Notes: generated from the letters alone by a model not told the origin. DNA of 64,000 bases from Marinobacter sp. CHS3-4 (GCF_030053415.1 NZ_JASGBJ010000005.1:101938-165937), one strand, 5' to 3'. Shown: positions 30,005 through 40,234, counted from the first letter of the stretch. Numbers and translations: made by a program.

Positions 30005-30796
30005 CTAGCGATACCGCGACAGGATATCGTCGAGCTCGCCATTACTGCGCATGTTGGCGAGCTCGCGATTAAACGCCTCGGCAAAAGTTTCCATGCCCGG
30101 CCGAAGCATGATTCTGTAGCCAACTTCGCTGATTGAGGCAGAGCTGGCGCGGAATTTGTTTTGAATTCCTTCCTGCCTCAGGATCCATTGGCCAACCAGG
30201 CGATCTGACACGGCGGCGTCCAATTCCTGGCCTTTCATCGTGTAATTGAGGACGTTACGGTCACTCGTCACGTCAAAGCGTTTGATTTCGCCGGACGCGA
30301 AATGGGGCTCAAGGTTTGGGTAGCGATACCCGAGATGGGTAACGATCGTAAGAGAGAAAAGATCCTCAATCACTTCAAACTTATGAGGGGAGTCGGAAGG
30401 GAAAAAGATCACCTCTTCGGACTTGACGATCGGATCAGTAAACACAAAGTCCTGGGGTCTTTCTGTCCATTCCTTGGCGCGGGCGGTGCCATCAAGCTTG
30501 CCTTCAACCAACATTTGTTCCACCCGCTTGTGTGGAAACTGATGAGCTTCCACAAGGTATCCGAGCCGTCTGCCAATCTCGTCAACGACCGACCACATGA
30601 TGCCGCCTGGCTCGTCGTTTCCAGTAATAAGGTAGGGTGGGTAGCCATTCGGTCCTACGTTGAATCGAAAGACCTTTTGTTCGGCGTCTGAGACCGAGGT
30701 CAGCCCGGTATTGGCAAGAACGATCGCAGGCGTGGCGAATAGGAGGCAGGCTGCGATGAACGCTTGCAACGGCGCTTTGCTGCTGGGACTACCCAT
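30005..30796 (-). CDS. periplasmic amino-acid-type substrate-binding protein
   Basis: A protein of 263 residues, from the ATG at 30796, with a signal peptide (LQAFIAACLLFATPAIVLA) and the SBP_bac_3 fold: FRFNVGPNGYPPYLITG, GGIMWSVVDEIGRRLGY and a C-terminal LANMRSNGELDDILSRY. No permease or ATPase is adjacent, so it may feed a sensor or a remote transporter. It resembles the protein at 42226-43122 in domain type but not closely in sequence. Ligand unknown. Confidence 0.82.
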   Translation of the reverse strand: MGSPSSKAPLQAFIAACLLFATPAIVLANTGLTSVSDAEQKVFRFNVGPNGYPPYLITGNDEPGGIMWSVVDEIGRRLGYLVEAHQFPHKRVEQMLVEGKLDGTARAKEWTERPQDFVFTDPIVKSEEVIFFPSDSPHKFEVIEDLFSLTIVTHLGYRYPNLEPHFASGEIKRFDVTSDRNVLNYTMKGQELDAAVSDRLVGQWILRQEGIQNKFRASSASISEVGYRIMLRPGMETFAEAFNRELANMRSNGELDDILSRYR

Positions 30797-30914
30797 AAAT
30801 GATCGACTCTTATCAGTGTGAGTAAGATGGTCATCCGGCGTGTCCCTGCCAGCCAAAGCCGATTGTCTCTGTTCGGTGCGCGAGTTGCAATGAACTTCCG
30901 TATGCCCGGGCCTT

Positions 30915-32102
30915 TCAGGCCCAGGCGCGTTTCAGCACCGCTTTTGCGTCTTCCAGCAGCACCTCCTTCGGGTTGAACATAATGGAGCCGTCGTCCAACG
31001 CCATTTCAGCAATGGTGTCCAACTGATCCTCTGTCACGCTACCCGTCTCCTTCAGGGTACGTGGCAGCTTGCAACGCTTGTGAAGTTCGTCCCGCAGCTT
31101 GCGCAGTGCCGAGATGCTGGCTTCAGCGCGACGGTTGGCGGGTGTTGCCGCGTACACTTCCGGGCCGTCGAGGTAGAGCAGCAGCTCGCCAAGGGGGCCA
31201 CGAATGTGCTCGAGGTTGTATTCCAGTACATAGGGAAGGTATAGGCTCATGCACAGGCCGTGGGGCAAGTGGCAAATCGCACCGGTGGCGTGGCCCAATG
31301 CATGAACCAGCCCGACCATGGAGTTGGAGAACGCAATGCCCGCCATGGTAGAGGCCTGTGCCAGTTCCAGTCGTCCATCGGCGTCTTTGGGGTTGTCCAT
31401 GACCTTGAGCAGAGAGTGGCTTATCTTCTTGATTGCCGACGTGGCGTAGGCATCGCTCAGTGGGTTCTTGGCCATGCAGGTAAAGGCTTCGGTAGCATGC
31501 GTCATCGCGTCCATGGCGGTTGCGGCCGTAATATGTGGCGGCAAGGTCAGGGTCATACGCGGATCGATCACTGCGGCATTAGGCAGCAGGAACGACGATG
31601 TAAACGGCAATTTTACCGACTTTTTGGTGTCAGTGATGACGGCAACTGATGTGACCTCGGAGCCCGTTCCAGCGGTGGTTGGTACCACAAGGAAAGGCTT
31701 GAGGGGGTGTTTGATCACGCCAGCACCGCTGTATTTGGCGATGTCGTCTCCGCCTTCGCTGACCAGGATGTTGACGGCTTTTGCGGTATCAATGGCAGAG
31801 CCGCCGCCCACAGCAATGATGGAGTCGCACTTCTCGCTACGGTAGATACCGGCAATGTCGCGTACAACGCTGGTGGAAGAATCCGGGGGCACATCGTCGT
31901 AAATGGTCACAATCTCCAGCCCGCTTTCTTCGCAGGCCGCCACCACTGGCTCAAGGAGCCCGGCGGCGCGAACGCCCTTGTCGGTGACGATCATAGGGCG
32001 CTTGGCGGCAAGCCCCGTCAGTTCATAGGGAATATGTTCCAGCGCAGCTTTACCCGCGATGACTTTTACCGGGCAGAAAAACTCGTAGTACTGATTGGTC
32101 AT
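30915..32102 (-). CDS. iron-containing alcohol dehydrogenase
   Basis: A group III Fe-dependent NAD(P) alcohol dehydrogenase of 395 residues. The nucleotide-binding GGGSAIDTAK, the family signature around GSEVTSVAVITD, and metal-ligand histidines in HALGHATGAICHLPHG are present. It overlaps the upstream gene at 32099-32656 by 4 bp, so the two form an operon. The substrate could be a short or medium alcohol or a semialdehyde; sequence alone does not decide. Confidence 0.92.
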   Translation of the reverse strand: MTNQYYEFFCPVKVIAGKAALEHIPYELTGLAAKRPMIVTDKGVRAAGLLEPVVAACEESGLEIVTIYDDVPPDSSTSVVRDIAGIYRSEKCDSIIAVGGGSAIDTAKAVNILVSEGGDDIAKYSGAGVIKHPLKPFLVVPTTAGTGSEVTSVAVITDTKKSVKLPFTSSFLLPNAAVIDPRMTLTLPPHITAATAMDAMTHATEAFTCMAKNPLSDAYATSAIKKISHSLLKVMDNPKDADGRLELAQASTMAGIAFSNSMVGLVHALGHATGAICHLPHGLCMSLYLPYVLEYNLEHIRGPLGELLLYLDGPEVYAATPANRRAEASISALRKLRDELHKRCKLPRTLKETGSVTEDQLDTIAEMALDDGSIMFNPKEVLLEDAKAVLKRAWA

Positions 32103-32656
32103 GATGCTCTCGCTGTCTCTACAAAATTAGTGGCGACTTTCAGATAGATACGGGCTGCACTGATCAGCTTTTCCGGCAAGTGCAGCGACGCCGGGTATTC
32201 CTTAACCGCACGCTTGGCCACAAGTTTGGGCAGGATGAAGGCTTCCAGTCGGTTCAGTACCCGCGTCATGCGAACGGCATAACTGATGTCTCCGTCCACT
32301 AGCATGCGGTCGTTAGCGAACGCCACCGATGTTTTTTCCTGGAAAGAAAGCACCAGAAATGCGTGGGCGATGTGTTTGAACTGGATGGACAGATCGATCG
32401 GTCGTGGCGCCTTGTCTCCGTGATAGTGAAAACGGCCGTTGCCGATATGTTCAACGATCAGCTTTGAACCGGCAGGCATCACCATCATTTCGAACAGAAA
32501 GCCTTTCGGCAGGGCAACGGCTTCAGACTGAACAGCGGAATCGACTTCGCTGACCGCCTGAAGTGCGCGGCCCATGACCTGGAACATTAACTCGACATAA
32601 AGACGCCGAGCCTGGAAGACCATTGGTTGGATACGTTTTGCGAGCATGGCAAACAT
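32099..32656 (-). CDS. conserved hypothetical protein, possibly SCP2-like
   Basis: A 185-residue protein without signal peptide. Its middle (GKLIVEHI-like strands, then FKHIAHAFLVLSFQEKTSVAFANDRMLVDGDIS) recalls an SCP2-type lipid-binding fold, and the end is basic (LPKLVAKRAVKEYP). That resemblance is weak. It is translationally coupled to the Fe-alcohol dehydrogenase, so it may handle a hydrophobic substrate for that enzyme. Function unknown. Confidence 0.7.
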   Translation of the reverse strand: MFAMLAKRIQPMVFQARRLYVELMFQVMGRALQAVSEVDSAVQSEAVALPKGFLFEMMVMPAGSKLIVEHIGNGRFHYHGDKAPRPIDLSIQFKHIAHAFLVLSFQEKTSVAFANDRMLVDGDISYAVRMTRVLNRLEAFILPKLVAKRAVKEYPASLHLPEKLISAARIYLKVATNFVETARAS

Positions 32657-32721
32657 CCGATTGTTGGAATGATATGTCGATTTTTAGAGTTATTGCTCTA
32701 AAAGTCAATGTAGCAACGACG

Positions 32722-34002
32722 CTATTTGGATGTCAGTTGGGCCAGCTTCCGCTGTGCGTCGGCTCCAATGTCGCCGCCGGCCTCGGCAGCCGTGGCGTAA
32801 TACTGAATCGCGGCGTCCCTGCGCCCCTGTTTTATAGCAATGTCACCCAGTCGCAGGAATGCAATGGATGTCGGCACTGTTTCGTTGGCTTTCTGCAGGC
32901 TGGCTCGCGCTTCCGAAAGATTGTTTCGTGCAAGGGCGTTCAGACCGTTGTTCAACTGATAGGAGAACATTTCGGGATAGAGAGACGTCGCTTTGTCAAA
33001 ATCCGCTGCTGCTTTCTCCAACTGGTTCTGCGCCTTGTAGATACGGCCCCGGAAAGAATAAAACGCGGCTTCTTCAGGCTCGATGCGAATGGCTTCATTG
33101 ATTTCGGTCAACGCCTTGTCCAGCTGATCATTGCCTGCAAGCTGGCGGGCGCGATCTAGAGCCTCGTAGGCGGGCTGGCGGCTGCGCAGGAATGACAGCT
33201 TTTTCTGATAGGTGTCGCGTCCACGGTAACCGCCGGCGCCAATTTTGTTCACCAGTTTCTGGTTTTCCCGTACCCGTTTCTGAGAGGGCGGGTGAGTGGC
33301 GAACATGCCCTGGATAAAGCCGGGGTTGTTGCCGTCAGACAGGCGCACAAACACTTCCTGCAGCTCCACGGCGGCCTGCGGGTCGTAGCCTGCTGCCTTC
33401 ATGTAGCGAATGCCGTACTCGTCAGACTCCAGTTCATCACTCTGGCCGTATTGGGCCAACGCCAGTTGGGCGCCCATCGCGGCACCACCCATAATCAGGC
33501 TGGCCCACTCGTTATCTGAAATGGCGTAGCCGAGGCCCGCCACGCCGAGACTGATCAGGGTGCTTTGCTGCATGCGCTGAACGCTGTGTCTGGCGGCGGC
33601 GTGAACAATTTCATGTCCCAACACCGAGGCCAGCTGAGCTTCGTCTTCGAGTTCGATCAACAGCCCACGGTTGATGGCGATCTTGCCACCCGGCAGGGCC
33701 CAAGCGTTTGGAACGCCGCTGTTCAGCACCACGAATTCGTACGGCAGGTCAGGACGGTCACTGACCTTTGCCAGTTTCATACCTACCTGCTGCACGTAAA
33801 GATTCAGCTCCGGGTCCAGGTAAAAGCGGCCGCCCTGGGTCTGTTGCGTGGGTTCGTACTGTTCCGCGCCGATGGCCAATTCCTGACTTTCGGGAATCAG
33901 CGATAACTGCTTCTTGCCCGTCACCGGGTTCACCGAGCAGCCCATCAGTACGAGTGAGGTAAATAGCACAGCGAAAAAAGCATGAACGTGCCTGAATGTC
34001 AT
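32722..34002 (-). CDS. M48 family metalloprotease lipoprotein with TPR
   Basis: From the ATG at 34002 behind AAGGAG, the protein has 426 residues and a lipobox (LVLMGC). A zinc protease domain follows with HEIVH at 130-134 and the third ligand in ELESDEYG. After about 270 come TPR repeats (LDKALTEINEAIRIEPEEAAFYSFRGRIYKAQ and following). This is the BepA/YfgC layout. Such proteins degrade or help assemble outer-membrane proteins such as LptD, in the periplasm. An exact BepA role is inferred. Confidence 0.9.
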   Translation of the reverse strand: MTFRHVHAFFAVLFTSLVLMGCSVNPVTGKKQLSLIPESQELAIGAEQYEPTQQTQGGRFYLDPELNLYVQQVGMKLAKVSDRPDLPYEFVVLNSGVPNAWALPGGKIAINRGLLIELEDEAQLASVLGHEIVHAAARHSVQRMQQSTLISLGVAGLGYAISDNEWASLIMGGAAMGAQLALAQYGQSDELESDEYGIRYMKAAGYDPQAAVELQEVFVRLSDGNNPGFIQGMFATHPPSQKRVRENQKLVNKIGAGGYRGRDTYQKKLSFLRSRQPAYEALDRARQLAGNDQLDKALTEINEAIRIEPEEAAFYSFRGRIYKAQNQLEKAAADFDKATSLYPEMFSYQLNNGLNALARNNLSEARASLQKANETVPTSIAFLRLGDIAIKQGRRDAAIQYYATAAEAGGDIGADAQRKLAQLTSK

Positions 34003-34162
34003 CAGAATCGGCTCCTTGTAGATCCTTGTTGCTCTTAAGGCAGGGTAACACCGCACAGAGGGTCGTTTGGTGACGTTATACCACAGGATGGGTTATCCTT
34101 TGTCGCCTGCCGACATCCCTCGACTCGAATAAACCGTTAACCCTCAACCCCGGAAACAGTGA

Positions 34163-34888
34163 ATGGGTATCTATCTGGAATTGGTGGCGCTGGTCTGGTT
34201 TTTCATCTGCTGGCTTGGCTACAGCGAATATTCGAAACGAAAAGCCGACAAACGGCCTTGCCTGTCAAATACGCTGGATCTTTACCGTACGGATTGGATG
34301 CGCGTGATGCTCTCGCGGGAGAATCGTATTTCGGACGCTTCGGTGGTAGGCAATCTGGAGCGTAACGGCGCCTTTTTTGCCTCAAGCTGCCTGTTGATCC
34401 TTGCCGGTATCATCACGGCATTGGGTTATACCCAACAGGTCATGGAAGTGTTCAGCACCATGCCTTTCGGCACACTGCCATCGCGAGAGGTCTGGGAAAT
34501 GCGCATGGTGGTTCTGATGGTTATTTTCATTTACGCCTTTTTTAAATTCACCTGGTCAATGCGGCTTTACAACTTTCTATCGGTACTGGTGGGTGGTGCA
34601 CCCCTGGCGGGCGATACCAAGGTCAGCCCGGCAGCGCGGGACGCTTTCGCCAGCAGCGCGGCTACCGTTTGCAACCAGGCAGGTGATGCCTTCAACCTTG
34701 GGCTGCGCTCCTACTATTATGCGCTGGCAGTGGTGTCCTGGTTTATCCACCCCTTTGCGTTCATCGGCGCCTCGACGCTCATCGTGGTGATTCTGTATCG
34801 ACGGGAGTTCAAGTCAGACGCACTGCTTGCCCTTCGATCCGGCAAAGTATTTGAAGACCCTGCGGAAAAGGCCAAATCCAATGAATGA
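34163..34888 (+). CDS. DUF599 family membrane protein
   Basis: A 241-residue integral membrane protein with about four segments: 4-20 (ELVALVWFFICWLGYS), 73-92, 115-133 and 195-215. The N-terminal WLGYSEYSKRK and the LERNGAFFASS segment fit the DUF599 family, whose function is not known. The stop overlaps the start of the first thioesterase by 8 bp. Confidence 0.85.
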   Translation: MGIYLELVALVWFFICWLGYSEYSKRKADKRPCLSNTLDLYRTDWMRVMLSRENRISDASVVGNLERNGAFFASSCLLILAGIITALGYTQQVMEVFSTMPFGTLPSREVWEMRMVVLMVIFIYAFFKFTWSMRLYNFLSVLVGGAPLAGDTKVSPAARDAFASSAATVCNQAGDAFNLGLRSYYYALAVVSWFIHPFAFIGASTLIVVILYRREFKSDALLALRSGKVFEDPAEKAKSNE

Positions 34889-35360
34889 TTCATTGCGAGC
34901 TGACCGGGTTCGCCGGTTCATCAGCACCTTGAACCAGGCCTGTGAACTGGGGCTGAACGTCGAATCGGCCGCCGAGGGCGAGCTGATTCTGCGGTTGCCC
35001 TACAGTGATCAGATTGTGGGTAATCCAGACACCGGTGTGATTCACGGTGGCGCGATCACTACGTTGATGGATACGGCATCCGGATCGGTCATCATGTGCG
35101 CGCTGGACGACTTTGAGCTGTGTCCGACACTGGATCTGCGGGTGGATTACATGCGACCGGCTGAACCGCACCGACCGGTCTTTGCCAGAGCTCAGACCTA
35201 TAAAATAACCCGGAATATTATTTTCACTCGCTGTGAGGCCTACCAGGATACGGGTGAAACCATCGCGAATTGCGTTGGTACGTTTATGCGGATTGGTAAA
35301 GAGGCCACACCAAAGGCCTATCGCGACCTGATTACCGGAGGCGAAGATGACCAGTCCTGA
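34881..35360 (+). CDS. hotdog-fold thioesterase (PaaI type), first of a tandem pair
   Basis: A 159-residue acyl-CoA thioesterase-like protein. I start at the ATG at 34881, which overlaps the previous gene by 8 bp; the frame is open to 34827. The PaaI motif GVIHGGAITTLMDTASG contains the catalytic HGG region, followed by PTLDLRVDYMRPA. Substrate unknown. The next gene is a second hotdog protein overlapping by 14 bp, so the two may form a heteromer. Confidence 0.88.
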   Translation: MNDSLRADRVRRFISTLNQACELGLNVESAAEGELILRLPYSDQIVGNPDTGVIHGGAITTLMDTASGSVIMCALDDFELCPTLDLRVDYMRPAEPHRPVFARAQTYKITRNIIFTRCEAYQDTGETIANCVGTFMRIGKEATPKAYRDLITGGEDDQS

Positions 35361-35781
35361 GATTCTCAAATACACCCAGCAGACCGGTGATTTCTCCCGC
35401 ATGCTGGAAAGTATTCCCTACGCCCGGTTTATTGGCCTGGAATGCGATCAATTTGGCGACGACCTGATTTTCAGGCTGCCGCGCAAAGAGCAGAACCTGG
35501 GCAACCCGATCCTTCCCGCAATTCACGGTGGCGTGATTGGTGGATTTATGGAGCTGTCTGCCGTGATTTACCTGATGATGGCCCAGGAAGCCCTGCGGAT
35601 GCCGCGCATTGTGGACTTCTCCCTGGACTACCTGCGCGCCGGGCTGGACCGGGAAACCTTTGCGGAATGCCAACTCACGCGCCAGGGTAACCGGGTGGCC
35701 AACGTGATGATCACTGCATGGCAGAAATCACGGTCGCAGCCGATTGCCACCGCCCGGGCGCATTTTCTGCTGGAAGATTGA
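35347..35781 (+). CDS. hotdog-fold thioesterase (PaaI type), second of a tandem pair
   Basis: A 144-residue hotdog protein with AIHGGVIGGFMELSAV, where the acidic catalytic position of the first protein (LMDTAS) appears as FMELSA, and RIVDFSLDYLRAG. It starts inside the preceding gene. The tandem, overlapping arrangement suggests one operon with the DUF599 gene, closed by the terminator at 35804-35829. Confidence 0.88.
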   Translation: MTSPEILKYTQQTGDFSRMLESIPYARFIGLECDQFGDDLIFRLPRKEQNLGNPILPAIHGGVIGGFMELSAVIYLMMAQEALRMPRIVDFSLDYLRAGLDRETFAECQLTRQGNRVANVMITAWQKSRSQPIATARAHFLLED

Positions 35782-35803
35782 TTGGCTTGCGTTCAGGGAC
35801 TTG

Positions 35804-35829
35804 AAATGGGGCTGCGCGGCCCCATTTTT
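35804..35829 (+). terminator. intrinsic terminator between thioesterase pair and htpG
   Basis: A perfect 9-bp stem AAATGGGGC/GCCCCATTT with a 6-base loop, ending in five T. It lies 22 bp after the thioesterase stop and 40 bp before htpG. Confidence 0.85.
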
Positions 35830-35868
35830 GACTGCATCAATAGCCAATCAGCAGGAGACCAATAAGCC

Positions 35869-37761
35869 ATGACGGTTGAATCGCAAAAAGAGACCCTGGG
35901 TTTTCAGACCGAAGTTAAGCAACTGCTTAACCTGATGATCCATTCCCTGTATTCCAATAAGGAAATCTTCCTTCGTGAGCTGATATCCAACGCTTCGGAC
36001 GCCGAAGACAAACTGCGTTTCGCCGCTTTGAAAGACGACGCGCTGTTCGAAGGCGATCCTGACCTCAAAATTCGGCTGGATTACGACGCCGAGAAGAACA
36101 CGGTGACGCTGTCAGATAACGGCATCGGTATGACCCGTGATGACGTTATCCAGAATCTGGGCACTATCGCCAAATCTGGTACCGCCGAGTTCCTGAAGCA
36201 GCTGTCTGGCGACGAGAAGAAAGACAGCAAACTGATCGGTCAGTTCGGTGTTGGTTTCTATTCGTCGTTCATCGTGGCGGATTCTGTTGAGGTTTATACC
36301 CGTCGCGCCGGCGCACCGGTTGAAGAGGGTGTGCATTGGGAATCTAAAGGCGATGGCGAGTTCTCCATCGAGCCGGTTTCCCTGGATCAGCGCGGCACGA
36401 AAATTGTCCTGCACCTCAAAGAAGACGCCAAGGAGTTCGCCGACGGATTCCGCCTGCGCAACCTGGTGAAGAAGTACTCTGATCACATTTCCTTCCCGGT
36501 AGAGATGAAGTCCGAATCCGAGGAAGAGGACAAGAAGGGCGAATACGAAACCGTTAACGATGCTACCGCTCTGTGGACACTGTCTCGCAGCGAAATCAAA
36601 GACGAAGAGTACAAAGAGTTCTACAAGCACATTTCCCACGACTTCGAGGACCCGTTGACCTGGTCCCACAATCGTGTGGAAGGCAAGCTGGACTACACCA
36701 GCCTATTGTATGTGCCGGGCCGTGCGCCGTTTGACCTCTACAACCGTGAAGCGCCACGTGGCCTCAAACTGTACGTTCAGCGTGTGTTCATCATGGACGA
36801 CGCCGAGCAGTTCCTGCCGTTGTACCTGCGTTTCACCAAGGGCGTGATTGATTCCAACGACCTGTCACTGAACGTGTCTCGCGAGATCCTTCAGAACGAC
36901 AGCACGGTGGATAGCATTCGCACGGCGGTCACCAAGCGGGTACTGGACATGTTGTCCAAGCTGGCCAAGAAAGAGCCCGAGAAGTACCAGCAGTTCTGGA
37001 ACGAATTCGGCACCGTGATCAAAGAGGGCCCGGCCGAAGATTTCAGCAACCGTGAAAAGATCGCTGGCCTGCTTCGCTTCGCCTCCACCCATACTGGCGA
37101 GCAAGCACAGAACGTTTCACTGGACGACTACATCGCCCGGATGAAAGAAGGCCAGAGCAAGATCTACTACATCACGGCTGACAACTTCATGGCGGCCAAG
37201 AGCAGCCCGCACCTCGAAGTGTTCCGCAAGAAAGGCGTCGAAGTGCTGATCCTGACGGACCGCATCGACGAGTGGATGATGGGCTACCTGAACGAGTACG
37301 ACGGCAAACAGTTCCAGGATGTTGCTCGCGGTGATCTGGACCTTGGCGACGTAGAGACCGAGGAAGACAAGAAGCACAAGGAAGAAGCCGCCGAAGAGCA
37401 CAAAGATCTGCTGGAGCGCATCAAAAAGGCACTGGACGATCGTATTCAGGAAGTACGGGTAACCAACCGCCTGACCGACTCCCCGGCGTGCCTGGTGGTG
37501 GGCGACTTCGATATGGGCGCCCAGATGAAGAAAATCATGGAAGCGGCTGGCCAGAAAGTGCCGGATAGCAAGCCGATCTTTGAAATCAACGTCGACCATC
37601 CGTTGGTTCAGCGTCTTGAAAAAGAGCAGAGCGAAGAGCGCTTCGGTGAGTTGTCGGCGGTGTTGCTGGATCAGGCGACCCTGGCCAGTGGCGAGCAATT
37701 GCCGGACCCGGGCGCTTATGTCACTCGCTTGAACCGCCTGCTGCTTGAAATGGCGAACTGA
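35869..37761 (+). CDS. htpG: molecular chaperone HtpG (Hsp90)
   Basis: A cytosolic Hsp90 ATPase of 630 residues. The N-terminal GHKL ATPase has [28 protein letters not shown] and [14 protein letters not shown]. The middle domain contains RVFIMDD and LNVSREILQ, and the C-terminal dimerisation domain is complete. A short acidic linker is present at about 215-225 ([10 protein letters not shown]). It has its own upstream region after a terminator. I did not find a clear sigma-32 promoter in the 40-bp gap. Confidence 0.97.
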   Translation: MTVESQKETLGFQTEVKQLLNLMIHSLYSNKEIFLRELISNASDAEDKLRFAALKDDALFEGDPDLKIRLDYDAEKNTVTLSDNGIGMTRDDVIQNLGTIAKSGTAEFLKQLSGDEKKDSKLIGQFGVGFYSSFIVADSVEVYTRRAGAPVEEGVHWESKGDGEFSIEPVSLDQRGTKIVLHLKEDAKEFADGFRLRNLVKKYSDHISFPVEMKSESEEEDKKGEYETVNDATALWTLSRSEIKDEEYKEFYKHISHDFEDPLTWSHNRVEGKLDYTSLLYVPGRAPFDLYNREAPRGLKLYVQRVFIMDDAEQFLPLYLRFTKGVIDSNDLSLNVSREILQNDSTVDSIRTAVTKRVLDMLSKLAKKEPEKYQQFWNEFGTVIKEGPAEDFSNREKIAGLLRFASTHTGEQAQNVSLDDYIARMKEGQSKIYYITADNFMAAKSSPHLEVFRKKGVEVLILTDRIDEWMMGYLNEYDGKQFQDVARGDLDLGDVETEEDKKHKEEAAEEHKDLLERIKKALDDRIQEVRVTNRLTDSPACLVVGDFDMGAQMKKIMEAAGQKVPDSKPIFEINVDHPLVQRLEKEQSEERFGELSAVLLDQATLASGEQLPDPGAYVTRLNRLLLEMAN

Positions 37762-37772
37762 TCTGACCGCCC

Positions 37773-37994
37773 ATGCAGCAGATCATCGTGGACATCATTA
37801 TTAGCCCTGATGAGTGGATAAAGCTCTATCAGGGCTCCGCGACGGATGTCCACACCACGGCCCGGGACGGGCGCTCCGTCCGCTTCCCGGCTCGTATTCT
37901 CTCCCGCTTTTACCTGAAAGACGGCATCAGGGGCAGTTTCAGAATACTGTTCGACGACGCTGGCAAATTCGTTAGCGTTGAACGCCTTGCCTGA
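37773..37994 (+). CDS. DUF2835 family protein
   Basis: A 73-residue soluble protein with IIISPDEWIKLYQGSATDV, RSVRFPARILSRFY and GIRGSFRILFD, which fits DUF2835, small gammaproteobacterial proteins of unknown function. It lies 11 bp after htpG and may be read from it. Confidence 0.8.
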   Translation: MQQIIVDIIISPDEWIKLYQGSATDVHTTARDGRSVRFPARILSRFYLKDGIRGSFRILFDDAGKFVSVERLA

Positions 37995-38054
37995 TTACAA
38001 TGGCGCCCTGTCTGATACTTGATCAGCCCTGACTTTCTATCCTGGTACGCCGAA

Positions 38055-39017
38055 ATGCGAATAATCCTTGCCCCCATGGAAGGCCTTGTTGATGCGCCTA
38101 TCCGCGAAACGCTGACCAGCGTTGGCGGGATCGACCGGTGCGTAACGGAATTCATTCGCGTGACCCACGGCATGCTGCCACCCCGTGTGTTCTACAAGTA
38201 TGCTCCGGAACTGGACCACCACTGTGAAACCCGAGTGGGCGTGCCGGTTGCTGTTCAGCTGCTGGGGTCCGACCCCGTGCAGATGGGCCGTCATGGCGCC
38301 AAAGCGGTAGAACTGGGTGCCAGACAGGTCGATATCAATTTTGGCTGCCCGGCTAAAACCGTGAATAAACACAAGGGTGGCTGCGTGTTGATGCGCGAGC
38401 CGGAATTGATGCACGGCATAACCGCAGAGGTTCGAAAGGCCGTACCTGATCACATCCCCGTGACGGCAAAAATGCGCCTGGGTTACGACGACCGTTCCAT
38501 GGGCGTGGCCTGTGCTGAAGCTCTGGAAGCGGCCGGAGCCGAAGAAATCGTCGTGCATGCTCGTAGCAAGGTGGATGGCTACAAGCCGCCGGCCTACTGG
38601 GAAGAAGTTGCCAAAGTGCGTGAAGCCGTCGATACCCACGTGATCGCAAACGGCGAAATCTGGACGGTGGCCGACTACTGGCGTTGCCGCGAGGTGACCG
38701 GCTGTGACGACGTGATGATCGGCCGTGGGCTGATTGCCCGCCCAGACCTGGCCCGACAGATTCGCGCCAGCCAGCGCGGTGAAACCGTGCCCGAGCTCAG
38801 CTGGCCCGCCGTTGTCACCCTGATTGAGGACTACGCGGCGGCACTTCAGACTCGCCTGGAAGACCGCTATGTCACTGGCCGCATCAAACAGTGGCTGAAC
38901 TACCTTCGAGGCGGCTATTCTGAAGCCGAAGTTCTCTGGCCAAGCGCCAGAAAAATCCGCGATGTTCAGCCTATGCTGGCCTGCCTGAAACAGCCTGTAA
39001 GTGCCAAGGCCGCCTGA
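38055..39017 (+). CDS. dusC: tRNA-dihydrouridine(16) synthase
   Basis: A FMN-dependent enzyme that reduces U16 in tRNA. From the ATG at 38055 it has 320 residues beginning MRIILAPMEGLVDAPIRE. Typical are INFGCPAKTVNKHKGG, which holds the catalytic Cys, and the FMN-binding VHARSKVDGYKPPA and DVMIGRGLIARPDL. The frame is open upstream to 38019. The C-terminal helical domain resembles DusC more than DusA or DusB. Confidence 0.92.
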   Translation: MRIILAPMEGLVDAPIRETLTSVGGIDRCVTEFIRVTHGMLPPRVFYKYAPELDHHCETRVGVPVAVQLLGSDPVQMGRHGAKAVELGARQVDINFGCPAKTVNKHKGGCVLMREPELMHGITAEVRKAVPDHIPVTAKMRLGYDDRSMGVACAEALEAAGAEEIVVHARSKVDGYKPPAYWEEVAKVREAVDTHVIANGEIWTVADYWRCREVTGCDDVMIGRGLIARPDLARQIRASQRGETVPELSWPAVVTLIEDYAAALQTRLEDRYVTGRIKQWLNYLRGGYSEAEVLWPSARKIRDVQPMLACLKQPVSAKAA

Positions 39018-39032
39018 CCATCATTCGATGGC

Positions 39033-40052
39033 TCAGGCCTCGTTCTCCATTTCCGGGGTGTAGCTTCCCAACGCTGCCTTGCCGTTCAGGCTTGACCGTT
39101 TGGACATGGCGGCATGAGCAGCCTCTTTATTGGCAATATCACCTTTCCATGCATGCTGTGCAGGCTCCTGCAGCGCACGACCATAGGAGAAAGTCAGCGT
39201 CCAGGGCAGGTTGGCGTGCTGATTCATGGCATTGAGGTTCCGCGTGGCCTCTTCCGGTGTCTGCCCCCCAGACAGGAAGAAAATGCCCGGCACTGCCGCA
39301 GGGACGCAACGACGGAAGGTGCGAATAGTGGCCTCCGCGACCTGTTCCGGTGACGCGTTCGGGGATTCTTTTCCGGGTGTCACCATGCTGGGTTTCAGAA
39401 TCATGTGCTCCAGCGCCACCCTGTGCAGTACCAGCTTCTCGAAGACGCCCCGAATTACCTGTTCGTTCACCTCTGCTGAACGTTCAATCGTGTGGGCGCC
39501 ATCGATCAGAACTTCCGGTTCAACAATGGGAACAATGCCGAGGGATTGGCAGATTGCGGCGTAGCGCGCGAGGGTTTCAGCGTTGGCGTCCACTGCAAGC
39601 TCGGAGGGCAGGGTGTCGGAGATGTGGAAGACGCAGCGCCATTTTGCGAAACGTGCACCCAGCTTTTTGGCGTCAGCCAGTCTCTGCTCAAGACCGTCCA
39701 GACCAAAGGTTACTTCTTCATCCGGAGCGTGGGCTAACGGCCCTTTCCCCTGGTCCACCTTGATTCCGGGTACGATGCCCTGGCGGGAAAGCAGTTCCGG
39801 CATGGGAATGCCTTCCAGGCTGTCCTGTTCCAGGGTTTCAGAAAACAGAATGACGCCGCTGATGTGCTCTGACAGCCCAGGCGCGGAGAAAATAATACTG
39901 CGATACTCCTGACGAAGGGCTTCAGTGGATTCAACACCCACAGCTTTGAATCGCTTGGCGATGGTCGGGTGGCTTTCGTCTGCTGCGAGAACCCCTTTGC
40001 CTGGTTGCACCATTTTTTGAATCGTTGCCTGCAATTCCGCCTGAATGGACAT
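39033..40052 (-). CDS. class I fructose-bisphosphate aldolase, animal type
   Basis: A Schiff-base aldolase of 339 residues that cleaves fructose 1,6-bisphosphate. It resembles the long eukaryotic-type class I enzyme (GKGVLAADESHPTIAKRF, GVILFSETL, IVEPEVLIDGAH), with the Schiff-base lysine in MILKPSMVTPGKE. The C-terminal tail differs from the animal one. It is convergent with dusC, with an imperfect hairpin between the stops. Many bacteria use class II or DhnA-type aldolases instead, so this is notable but not unique. Confidence 0.93.
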   Translation of the reverse strand: MSIQAELQATIQKMVQPGKGVLAADESHPTIAKRFKAVGVESTEALRQEYRSIIFSAPGLSEHISGVILFSETLEQDSLEGIPMPELLSRQGIVPGIKVDQGKGPLAHAPDEEVTFGLDGLEQRLADAKKLGARFAKWRCVFHISDTLPSELAVDANAETLARYAAICQSLGIVPIVEPEVLIDGAHTIERSAEVNEQVIRGVFEKLVLHRVALEHMILKPSMVTPGKESPNASPEQVAEATIRTFRRCVPAAVPGIFFLSGGQTPEEATRNLNAMNQHANLPWTLTFSYGRALQEPAQHAWKGDIANKEAAHAAMSKRSSLNGKAALGSYTPEMENEA

Positions 40053-40234
40053 GCTGTGCTCCTTTCGACATTGTTTCCAGATTGGACTTTCAAGAGTTTA
40101 CCAATAAATGTGCGCGTCAGTGAGGGGCAAGTATCAATCGGCTTTATAAGCGCACATAAGCCGGAACGATTTCCGATCGCTGTTGGAAGACGCTAATCTG
40201 TTCAGTCCCGTTAATCACCTTTGAGGAGTCATCT

